64,000 nucleotides of DNA, taken from contig JACKBN010000003.1 in assembly GCA_020634565.1 (NCBI GenBank), positions 310,001-374,000 on the forward strand. Reading direction: 5' to 3'. The position numbers and the translations under genes are program-made. The notes beneath the pieces were generated by a model. The model did not search any database. It had not been told where the DNA came from and saw nothing but the letters and a program-made list of their open reading frames with translations. This DNA comes from Ardenticatenaceae bacterium. Its GTDB lineage: Bacteria > Chloroflexota > Anaerolineae > Promineifilales > Promineifilaceae. The number at the start of each line of letters is the position of its first letter. The first letter of the stretch is position 1. This document shows, piece after piece, positions 26,140 to 33,362 of the stretch.

Positions 26140-26811
26140 ATGGCACAGGCAGGAATTCACGGATTGGTTGGTGTGGCGGTGCGGCGCTGGACGCCGACGC
26201 GGAAGTTGTTGCTGTTGGGCATTGTGCTGGGGAACCTGCTGCCGGATGCCGACAATCTGGCGGTGGCCGTAGCCACGGTGACGGGTGGTTCCACCGAGGG
26301 GCTGCACCGCACGTTTACGCACAGCTTGTTTTTTGTGCTGGCATTGGTGATTGTGTTTTGGCTGGTGGGGATGGTGGCGAAACGGCCGTCCTACACCAAT
26401 CTTGGCTTAGGACTCGGTATCGGCGTGCTGATGCACATCTTGCTAGATCTGGTCATCTGGTTCAACGGCGTGGAGATTTTGTGGCCGCTGTCCTCCTGGG
26501 TGAACTTTTGGGAGGGCGTGACGCCGCCAGAATGGTTTGCCAAGCTGCTGATGCCGCTGGAAATGCTCTTTTTGGCCGCCTACTTTTATTGGTTGGGCCA
26601 GACGGCGCAGCGGCAGGGGACGAATTTGAATCGCGTAAAAGGGGTAAAGGTGTGGACGGCCGTTCAGCTCATTCTCTTCCTCATTCTCACCATACTCGTG
26701 TATACGCTCAAGAGCGGCTTCATGACCATTTACGGAGCGTTGTACCTGCTGTCGCTGGGCGTGGCGGCAGTGTTAACGGTGCAAATGCGTCAGACGATTG
26801 AAAATTTCTAG
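26140..26811 (+). CDS. Membrane-bound putative metal-dependent hydrolase (YdjM/DUF457 type)
   Basis: A 223-residue membrane protein with about five hydrophobic helices. The conserved polar pattern of the LexA-regulated, putative metal hydrolase family (YdjM) is present: H in AGIHGLVG, PDAD in GNLLPDADNLA, HRTFTHS near residue 70, and HILLDLV near 110. These residues would form a metal site at the membrane face. Reaction and substrate are unknown. ATG at 26140 has GGAGG 8 bases upstream; an ATG at 26125 is possible but overlaps that site. It carries the first ACGGCCGT copies after the palindrome-free stretch. Confidence 0.85.
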   Translation: MAQAGIHGLVGVAVRRWTPTRKLLLLGIVLGNLLPDADNLAVAVATVTGGSTEGLHRTFTHSLFFVLALVIVFWLVGMVAKRPSYTNLGLGLGIGVLMHILLDLVIWFNGVEILWPLSSWVNFWEGVTPPEWFAKLLMPLEMLFLAAYFYWLGQTAQRQGTNLNRVKGVKVWTAVQLILFLILTILVYTLKSGFMTIYGALYLLSLGVAAVLTVQMRQTIENF

Positions 26812-26863
26812 AGAAATAGTGTAGGTTGGATTGCCAATCCGACTAACAAAAGTGGAGGGTAAC

Positions 26864-27778
26864 ATGTTTCTCATCGTTGGTGGAACAGGGGCTATGGGCA
26901 GCGCAGCGGCGCGATTGCTGTTGCAGCGTGGCCATAAAGTGCGGGTGATGACCCGCGATCCAAACAGAGCGGCGGCTCTCAAAGAGCTTGGGGCCGAGGT
27001 TGTACAAGGTGATTTGCGCGACAAAGATTCGCTGGCGCGGGCCTGCGCTGGGATGGACGGCGTGCTGGCCGCGGCCCATTCGATTTTTGGGCGTGGCTCT
27101 GAAGCGTCAGTTCATGTGGATGCGTTGGGGCACAAATGGTTGATCAACGTGGCGCAAGAGGCTGGCGTGCGTCATTTTGTCTACACCTCAGCGTTTGGCG
27201 TTTCGCCCACGCACCCGGCACAGTTTTACCGCATCAAACATGAAGTGGAACAATATTTGCAGCACAGTGGCCTGGCACACACCATTTTGCGCCCGACGGC
27301 ATTTATGGAGTCTCATGCCCACATGCTGATCGGTCAGCCAATTCTAGAGACGGGCAAGGTGCAGCTTTTTGGCCGAGGCGAGAATCCGCGCAATTTTGTG
27401 GCGGCGCAGGATGTGGCTCAGTTTGCCGTGTTGGCTTTGACTACGCCGCAGATGGCTGGCGAGATTATTGAGATTGGCGGGCCGGAAAATTGGACCAATA
27501 TGGAGGTGGTGCGGCTTTATGAACGTTTGGCTGGCAAACAGGCCAAAGTGTCACATGTGCCGTTGGGGGTTTTGCGGGTGATGGCTGGGGTGATACGGCC
27601 GTTCCACCCCGGTCTCAGTCAAGTGATGAGCGCCAGCATCTGGTTCGACACAACTGACCAAACCTTTGATCCGCGACCAACTTCACGCAAATATCCAATG
27701 CCGCTGACCAAGTTGGAAAGCTGGGTTGAGAAGCAGGTGGCAACCAATCTCGATTCTGCGCCAGCGGTCGCCAGTTGA
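26864..27778 (+). CDS. NAD(P)H-binding NmrA/atypical SDR protein
   Basis: A 304-residue atypical short-chain dehydrogenase. The cofactor motif is MFLIVGGTGAMGSAAARLLLQRGHKVRVMTRDP. VVQGDLRDKDSLARACAGMDGV and VRHFVYTSAFGVSP follow, then RIKHEVEQYLQHSGLAHTILRPTAFMES. This is the NmrA/NAD(P)-binding, complex I NDUFA9-like group. Members are often redox sensors or quinone reductases, so no reaction is assigned. ATG at 26864 has a TGGAGGG ribosome site; the frame extends upstream to 26831 without one. It follows the DUF457-like gene by about 50 bases and could be in the same operon. Confidence 0.87.
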   Translation: MFLIVGGTGAMGSAAARLLLQRGHKVRVMTRDPNRAAALKELGAEVVQGDLRDKDSLARACAGMDGVLAAAHSIFGRGSEASVHVDALGHKWLINVAQEAGVRHFVYTSAFGVSPTHPAQFYRIKHEVEQYLQHSGLAHTILRPTAFMESHAHMLIGQPILETGKVQLFGRGENPRNFVAAQDVAQFAVLALTTPQMAGEIIEIGGPENWTNMEVVRLYERLAGKQAKVSHVPLGVLRVMAGVIRPFHPGLSQVMSASIWFDTTDQTFDPRPTSRKYPMPLTKLESWVEKQVATNLDSAPAVAS

Positions 27779-27790
27779 GGGAGATTACCC

Positions 27791-28054
27791 GTGAATATAA
27801 CAACAAAAAAAGGTGGCTACAAAGCAGTTTTCGTAGTTAGCGTTTGTGTTGCTACTTTAAGCGCTCTTGTCGATTGTGGTTACTACAGTTTAATGTGTGC
27901 CCCTCCTTTTGTTATTCTTGGGACCATCATCGGATGTGGCATCGTTTATGCTTCGAGCAAAAATGATTTAAAAGTTCCCATAATCGTTGCCCTAATTATT
28001 ACCATTCTTGTTAGCGCCTTGCCTTGGCGCATTTCTTGCGGCTGGGGCGCATGA
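27791..28054 (+). CDS. Small two-helix membrane protein, unknown
   Basis: An 87-residue protein starting at a GTG. It has two or three hydrophobic helices: VFVVSVCVATLSALVDCG, then PPFVILGTIIGCGIVYA, then VPIIVALIITILVSALPW. Four Cys are present, one pair near the first helix. I do not recognise the family. It begins 12 bases after the NmrA-like gene ends. The AT-rich composition contrasts with both neighbours, so it may be a late addition. A weak GGGAGA site precedes the start. Confidence 0.5.
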   Translation: MNITTKKGGYKAVFVVSVCVATLSALVDCGYYSLMCAPPFVILGTIIGCGIVYASSKNDLKVPIIVALIITILVSALPWRISCGWGA

Positions 28055-28108
28055 TATTAGTGTCTATGCTATATCACGTTTTGTGAGGTTGAAAGTGGCA
28101 AACGGCCG

Positions 28109-29014
28109 TTAACTCCACACCTTCTCTGGCCAGGCACCAAACTGGTACACTTGAGATGGCACATCTGTGGCCATTTCGTGGAAGGCAACGGCCGTTGCCT
28201 CATCGCGCGGAATGTGCGTCAAAATTTCCAGATTGCCAAACGGAGTATAGTTGACCAGCGGCGTGGTAAGAAAGCGCAGTCGCCCGCTCAATGGTGGCCC
28301 TAGCTGGAACAGCTCACCACCGACAAAATAGATCTTGTCTTCATGCAAGACCTGCTCCCAGTACCAGCGAAACTCGCGGTTTTTGCGCAGATGGGCCAGC
28401 AGCTTACTAAAATAAGGCGTCATGCGATAAGGCATCGTCACCCGCCGAAAATCCATAATAATGCCCACGGCAAAGCGATGCCACACTTGCGGTGACATTT
28501 CTGCCCGCATCGGGGCAAATTCATCAGAAAAAATGAAGTCCAGCAAATTTGCCCCACCGTTTTTTTTGAGTCGGGGTGTCAGATTAATGTGAGACAGTTG
28601 ATACAGCTTGAGCAGCAAGCCGTTCACGGCAATAACGTCCAAATAGCGGTCTACGAGCAGAGCGGGCAAGCGAATTTCTGCCAGCATCTCTAGCACCGGG
28701 GACAGAAGGTCATCAGACGAGTCGTGGTTGGGGTAAATTTGTGGGTGATCCAGGCCAGTGGCCAGCATAAAAAAGACGCGTCGCTCACCCACCGCTAGCT
28801 TGAGCGCATCGGCCAGATTGAGCAGCGTCTGTTCATCCAGAATGGTGCGCTCACCGCGCTCGATTTTGCCAATGATGATTTCGTTGAGAGGGGTTGTTGG
28901 GTCTAGTTCTTGGGCCCAATCAGCCAATGTGGATTGGGTGCAGCGGTCGCCATTTTCGTCATACTGCTCCTTGCGGAGAGCGGCGACGAGTTTGCCAAAC
29001 TGTTTGCGGTCCAT
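28109..29014 (-). CDS. XRE-type HTH regulator with MmyB-like sensor region
   Basis: A 301-residue regulator. Residues 1-80 form a Cro/CI-type helix-turn-helix (FGKLVAALRKEQYDENG..TQSTLADWAQEL..NEIIIGKIERGERTILDEQTLLNLADAL). Residues about 115-300 resemble the MmyB-like ligand-binding (PAS-like) region found behind XRE domains in actinobacteria and Chloroflexota: LPALLVDRYLDVIAVNGLLLKLY, and RRVTMPYRMTPYFSKLLAHLRKNREFRWYWEQV. A fatty acid or similar ligand is possible. It is convergent with the NmrA/small membrane gene pair and divergent from the zinc-ribbon membrane protein. The target is unknown. Confidence 0.82.
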   Translation of the reverse strand: MDRKQFGKLVAALRKEQYDENGDRCTQSTLADWAQELDPTTPLNEIIIGKIERGERTILDEQTLLNLADALKLAVGERRVFFMLATGLDHPQIYPNHDSSDDLLSPVLEMLAEIRLPALLVDRYLDVIAVNGLLLKLYQLSHINLTPRLKKNGGANLLDFIFSDEFAPMRAEMSPQVWHRFAVGIIMDFRRVTMPYRMTPYFSKLLAHLRKNREFRWYWEQVLHEDKIYFVGGELFQLGPPLSGRLRFLTTPLVNYTPFGNLEILTHIPRDEATAVAFHEMATDVPSQVYQFGAWPEKVWS

Positions 29015-29126
29015 GAGGTCTCACTTTCGCTTACCAAAAGCGGGTGCACGATGGAAAAAACTACCACCAGTATAAACCAAAATGACGCGCCAAAAAACAA
29101 CCAACTTATCAAAGGAAAGGTATAAA

Positions 29127-29672
29127 ATGTTAAATCGTGTGGTGTGCCCTAAATGTGGTTATGAGAATTCTGTCCATCGTGCAACATGCAAGAAATGTCA
29201 TAGTTTACTCGAAAATGTTCATACACTGAGCAGGAATGTCTTTGTTCCATTGAGATTCAGTATTCTTTTGAGATCCATTATCATTGGAATAGGCTGTGTA
29301 ATCTTATTTGGCGCGATTTCTATTTATGTGATTGGCGACCCATTGGGACATCCTACTGGCGAAGGATTTGTTTTCGTACATGCCCCCTTGACAATAGTGC
29401 TGGTATGTATTGCCGGTATATTGTGGGCCGGTTTGCCTAATCGGCGTTTGGTTTTAGTTGGCATGATTGCTGGTTTCATTATGGGAATCCCGGCTTTTAT
29501 TGCTGGAGCTGGACCCCATGGTCGTAGTAACTATGTGTTCAATAATGATAATTTGGCGTTGGTCTTGATTGCATATTTTTCACCTGGTTTGGAAATTATT
29601 TTGGGAGGACTGGTATTCTGGCTGGTTGGATCTAGCATAAATAAATTTCTTGTCAGGAAAGAATTGCGGTAG
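29127..29672 (+). CDS. Zinc-ribbon membrane protein, unknown
   Basis: A 181-residue protein. The N-terminus holds a zinc ribbon (CPKCGYENSVHRATCKKCHSLL, two CxxC pairs) followed by four hydrophobic helices, the first near residues 48-72 (LLRSIIIGIGCVILFGAISIYV). It is of the common zinc_ribbon-plus-membrane type with no known function. ATG at 29127 is preceded by AAAGGAAAGG. The gene is AT-rich compared with most of the window and has no palindrome copy. It is divergent from the XRE regulator. Confidence 0.68.
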   Translation: MLNRVVCPKCGYENSVHRATCKKCHSLLENVHTLSRNVFVPLRFSILLRSIIIGIGCVILFGAISIYVIGDPLGHPTGEGFVFVHAPLTIVLVCIAGILWAGLPNRRLVLVGMIAGFIMGIPAFIAGAGPHGRSNYVFNNDNLALVLIAYFSPGLEIILGGLVFWLVGSSINKFLVRKELR

Positions 29673-29850
29673 CGACCGCATGGATAATGGCAAACTTGGC
29701 GAGGTCTGATATCCCAATGTGACCTGGTTCATTTGGTTAGGTGTTCTTGATGGCACAGCTAAAAAAGGTCAGCGTTTTCTATGTTTGTCTATGTGCTATT
29801 TTGGGTCAACTATCTGATTGCGGAGAACTGCGGGAACCGGAGGTGCCGAG

Positions 29851-31147
29851 GTGAATAAAAGAGAAATCAGTGGCTGGGTGATGTACGATTGGGCCAATTC
29901 CGCTTTTGCCACTACCGTGGTGACGGCCTTTCTAGGACCATACCTGGCGGCGCTGATTGCGGAACGGCCGTTTGCCATTTTGCCGCTTGGTCCATTCCAA
30001 ATTGAGCCGGAAGCATTTTACCCATTTTGCGTGACGGTTTCGGTGATGTTGCAGTTTGTTTTTCTGCCGTTGCTGGGCGCGCTGGCCGATTTTACGAATC
30101 TCAAGAAGCGGTTTTTGATAGGGTTTGCCACGGTGGGGGCGCTGGCCACCTGCTTGCTAGGTTTAGTGAGCAGCGGCGAGTGGGTATTATTTGGCGGCCT
30201 GCTCTTCATCGTGGCGAACTTTGCTTTTGGCGCGGCGGTGGTGTTTTACAACGCGTACCTGCCAGAACTTGCCCCGCCAGAGGACCAAGATCGCATCAGT
30301 TCCAGGGGTTTGCGTTTGGCTATGTGGGTGGCGGGCTGCTGCTGGCCTTGAATTTGGTGCTGTTTCACTGTTGGCAGATACGGCCGTTGCCGTCCGACTC
30401 TCCCTAACCAGCGCGGGGTTGTGGTGGTTGCTGTTTACCTGGTGGTTTCCCCAGAGGCGATTGGTGGTACGGGAAACGGCCGTTTCCTCACCCAACCCCC
30501 TACTCCGCCACACCCTCAAGCAGTTCAGCCAAACCCTGCGGCAGATGACCACAAGTTACCCTCGCGCCTTCAAATTTCTCATCGCCTACCTCATCTACAA
30601 CGACGGCATCATGACCGTCAACACCGTCGCCGCCATCTTTGCCGCCTCCGAGCTGGGGCTGGGGCCGGAGCAGTTGGTGGGCGTCATTTTGATGATTCAG
30701 TTTGTGGCTGCGCTGGGTGCGCTGCTGTTTAACCAACTGGCTGCCCGCATCGGGGCCAAGCGCACGGTGGTCATTACCCTGCTGGGCTGGATGGCGGTGC
30801 TCGTTTACGCCTATGGCTGGCTGCGTACCCCGGCGCAGGTGTGGGGCTGGGCCGCTGCCGAAGCGCTATTTCTCGGCAGCTCGCAGGCGCTCGGCCGCTC
30901 GCTGTTTGCCAAGATGGTGCCCGCCCAGCAAGAATCCGTCTACTTCAGCCTGTACGAAGTGAGCGAACGGGGCACCTCGTGGATTGGGCCGCTGGTGTTT
31001 GGTTTGGCGGTGCAGCTCACCGGCAGCCCCCGCAGCGCCCTGCTGCCGCTCATCCTCTTTTTTGTCATCGGCTGCGCGCTCCTGCTCACCACCGATGTCC
31101 GCCAGGGCATCCTCGACGCAGACAACGAACTGCCGGCTTTGGTTTAA
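29851..31147 (+). pseudogene. MFS transporter (UMF1-like), broken by two single-base frameshifts
   Basis: The sequence encodes a ~430-residue transporter of the UMF1/BtlA-like MFS group in three frames. GTG at 29851 with a GGAGGT site starts NKREISGWVMYDWANSAFATTVV, typical of the family. The frame breaks at a run of four G (30305-30308): with one more G it reads ISSRGFAFGYVGGGLLLALNLVL. It breaks again at TTT (30363-30365): with one more T it reads LFSLLADTAVAVRLSLTSAGLWW. The rest (to 31147) is intact, with RRLVVRE and helices to the end. Both defects are single-base losses in homopolymers, so assembly error is as likely as decay. UMF1 proteins are probable nutrient exporters or importers. 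Confidence 0.85.
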
Positions 31148-31153
31148 TGATTG

Positions 31154-31313
31154 GCCACAGAGGACACAGAGAGAAAAGAGTAGAACTTACACAGATTGGA
31201 CCAATTTAGTTGCAGAGCCTTTGAACTATTCTCGACTAAAATTGGTCCAATCTTTTCGCTCATTGCGTAAGTCCTAAAGAGAAACTCTCGTAACCCTCTG
31301 TGCCCTCTGTGGC
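31154..31313. repeat. Nested inverted repeat around copy 3
   Basis: Outer arms gccacagaggacacaga (31154-31170) and its complement with one change (31297-31313) enclose copy 3 of the agattggacca repeat. The outer motif (ctctgtg-cctctgtggc) is one that I recall as widespread in environmental bacteria. The gap 31148-31447 holds no gene. Confidence 0.7.
31193..31253. repeat. Dispersed inverted repeat, copy 3 (agattggacca family)
   Basis: Perfect 15-base arms at 31193-31207 and 31239-31253, with 31 bases between. The neighbouring bases also pair almost fully. It sits 45 bases after the broken transporter gene ends and 195 bases before the VTT gene. Confidence 0.85.
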
Positions 31314-31447
31314 AAAAAAATCCCCTCGATCTACTAAAAATAGAAGATTGCCTTTTAAAAACCAGTGGCTCACGGCCTGAATGATTTCGGGCAATCAGGC
31401 ATACTGCGATCATCAAATAATTCAGTTCACCACGAGGAGAAAAGCTG

Positions 31448-32146
31448 ATGATCGCCAACATTCGTTTAGAAAACCCCTTCAATTTTGTCAAAGAAAACTG
31501 GTTCCGTGTTGCTTGCAAAACGGTTGCGGCGCTCATTGGATTAGGGCTGCTGATTTGGTTCCGCCAGCCGATGGCCGAGCTGTTGGCCGTGGTCAGCGAC
31601 CGCGAGGCGGTAGCGGCATATTTGGCACAATTTGGCCTGATGGCCCCGCTGCTGCTGAGCCTCATTTTGGTGCTGCAAGTGATTGTGGCGGCCATTCCAG
31701 GGCACGCTTTGATGGTGGGTGGTGGCTACGTTTTTGGCTTTGGTCCGGCAGTGGCCATCAGCCTGGTGGCGACGGTGTTGGGTAGCCAGATTGGCTTTTT
31801 GCTGGCGCGCTGGGCGGGACGGCCGTTAATCGAGAAACTGGCTCCCGTAGACGTGCTCAACAAATGGTACGACGTCTCCGCACGGAAAGGGCTGCTCTTC
31901 TTCATGTTCGCCTTCATGGTGCCCATCTTCCCCGCCGACGTGCTGAACTACGTTGCTGGGCTGAGTTCGCTCTCCGCCCGCCGCTTCTTTGTGGCGAATT
32001 TGGTGGGGCGGCTGCCCGGCGTCCTGCTGATGACAGCCATCGGCGCGTACGGTTTTCAGCTTTCGCTCAACGTCTGGCTGGTCATCGCTGTGGCAGGAAT
32101 GTTGCTGGCGGGCAGTTGGTGGCTGCTTTTTGGCCGTCGGCGCTAG
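31448..32146 (+). CDS. VTT-domain (TVP38/TMEM64, SNARE-associated) membrane protein
   Basis: A 232-residue membrane protein with about six hydrophobic segments. The family core is present: VAAIPGHALMVGGGYVFGFGPAVAISLVATVLGSQIGFLLARWAGR (residues about 78-125) and FMVPIFPADVLNYVAGLSSLSARRFFVANLVGRLPG towards the C-terminus. VTT/DedA-type proteins act in membrane lipid handling and flipping of lipid carriers; the precise role here is unknown. The phospholipase D-type gene follows about 97 bases later on the same strand, which supports a lipid context. A GAGGAG ribosome site precedes the start. Confidence 0.88.
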   Translation: MIANIRLENPFNFVKENWFRVACKTVAALIGLGLLIWFRQPMAELLAVVSDREAVAAYLAQFGLMAPLLLSLILVLQVIVAAIPGHALMVGGGYVFGFGPAVAISLVATVLGSQIGFLLARWAGRPLIEKLAPVDVLNKWYDVSARKGLLFFMFAFMVPIFPADVLNYVAGLSSLSARRFFVANLVGRLPGVLLMTAIGAYGFQLSLNVWLVIAVAGMLLAGSWWLLFGRRR

Positions 32147-32155
32147 TCTCAAAAA

Positions 32156-32215
32156 AGATTGGACCAATTTGTTGGCCCAATCTGCAAACTTCACGCAAAG
32201 AAATTGGTCCAATCT
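32156..32215. repeat. Dispersed inverted repeat, copy 4 (agattggacca family)
   Basis: Perfect 15-base arms at 32156-32170 and 32201-32215, with 30 bases between. It lies 10 bases after the VTT gene stop and 28 bases before the phospholipase D-type gene, so it separates two same-strand genes. Confidence 0.85.
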
Positions 32216-32242
32216 AAAGCTAAAGAATCCAGAAGGTGCATC

Positions 32243-33259
32243 ATGACGCAGTTACAGTTATTCACGCAGGTTCGAGGGTATTACGCGGCCTTGCAGGCGG
32301 CGCTGAGCGCGGCGCGGCAGCAGATTCATCTGGCCGCCTACGCCTTTGACGATGGCCAAGTGGCCCGCCGCATCGGCCACATTTTGGCCCAAAAAGCGGC
32401 CAGCGGCGTGGCCGTCCACCTGATGGTGGATGAGGCGGGTTTGTATCTGGACAACTGGCGCAACGGCCGTTCCAACCAAAAATTACTGGCGCAGCTGCAA
32501 AAGTCTGGGGTGCAGGTGGATTTGTTCCGGCCAAACGGCCGTCGCCTGAGCCAGTTCAACCGGCTGCACTGCAAATTTTGCGCCATCGACGACCAAGTGG
32601 CCTTTGTCGGCGGCTCCAACGTGGGCGACCATTATTTGCAGTGGCGTGACACCAATTTGCGCCTCAGCGGCGATCTGGGCGATGGCTTTCGGCAGCTGTA
32701 CGACGGCTTGCGTGCCTTTGGTGGCAACGGCCGTTTCCCCACCTGTCCCCCCGCGCTCACCGTTGCCGGGATGCCTCTGCTGCTCACCGTGCCGGGGCAC
32801 CGGCAGGACATTCGGCGAGCCCTGCTGGACCTGATTTTGTCAGCGCGAACGGCCGTTTCGCTGCGTAGTTGGTACTTTTTGCCAGACGCCGAAATCATGA
32901 ATGCGCTGCTGTCTCAGGCAGAAAACGGGGTGCGGGTCACCATTTTGCTCTCCCACCGCACGCGGGTGTCGCTGATTGATTGGGCCAACCGGCGCTTGTG
33001 CCGCGAGTTGACCCAGGCGGGGGCGCACATTTACCGGTACAACGGCCGTTTTATGCATGCCAAGGAAGCGTGGAACGATCGTGGGGAGGTGCTGCTGGGC
33101 TCGGCCAACATCGACCGCTGGGCGCTGCGCACCAATTTTGAATGCTGCCTGTACCTGCACGATGCGGCCCTGGCCCGCCAGCTCAGCCAGGAATGCCGGG
33201 CGGATGCGGTTTATTGTTTGCCGAATGGGGGATGGGGAACGGCCGTTGCTGCCGCCTGA
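32243..33259 (+). CDS. Phospholipase D-superfamily protein (cardiolipin synthase-like)
   Basis: A 338-residue protein with two HKD-type active-site halves. The first is LHCKFCAIDDQVAFVGGSNVGD near residues 110-127. The second is FMHAKEAWNDRGEVLLGSANIDRWALR near 272-297, in which the usual spacing is slightly altered but His, Lys and the GSAN motif are present. Two such halves fit cardiolipin synthase or a related phosphatidyl-transferase; there is no N-terminal membrane helix, unlike Cls enzymes, so a soluble variant or nuclease is possible. ATG at 32243 is preferred over an upstream start. The gene carries six ACGGCCGT copies in about 1 kb, one of the densest stretches. Confidence 0.85.
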   Translation: MTQLQLFTQVRGYYAALQAALSAARQQIHLAAYAFDDGQVARRIGHILAQKAASGVAVHLMVDEAGLYLDNWRNGRSNQKLLAQLQKSGVQVDLFRPNGRRLSQFNRLHCKFCAIDDQVAFVGGSNVGDHYLQWRDTNLRLSGDLGDGFRQLYDGLRAFGGNGRFPTCPPALTVAGMPLLLTVPGHRQDIRRALLDLILSARTAVSLRSWYFLPDAEIMNALLSQAENGVRVTILLSHRTRVSLIDWANRRLCRELTQAGAHIYRYNGRFMHAKEAWNDRGEVLLGSANIDRWALRTNFECCLYLHDAALARQLSQECRADAVYCLPNGGWGTAVAAA

Positions 33260-33273
33260 TCCCACCGGACCAA

Positions 33274-33304
33274 TGTGACAGGCACTTCCAAAGTGCCTGT
33301 CACA
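33274..33304. terminator. Hairpin between convergent genes (tgtgacaggcactt family)
   Basis: Perfect 14-base arms tgtgacaggcactt at 33274-33287 and its complement at 33291-33304, with a 3-base loop (cca). It sits between the PLD-type gene and the convergent STAND gene. I recall this palindrome as recurring in other environmental genomes; here it could serve as a bidirectional terminator. Confidence 0.65.
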
Positions 33305-33362
33305 TACAGGCTGCGGTTTCTTACCGCACGATGGGGTGGGCGGGCGCGGAAAGAATCCGCGG

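Noticed and set aside
29851..31147. Programmed frameshifting in the MFS gene
   Set aside because: Two separate shifts at plain homopolymers with no slippery heptamer or downstream structure; an error or decay is simpler.
31154..31313. The nested repeat as a plain terminator of the MFS gene
   Set aside because: The outer arms are 126 bases apart and of a type recalled from dispersed repeats, so a terminator role is not the simplest reading.
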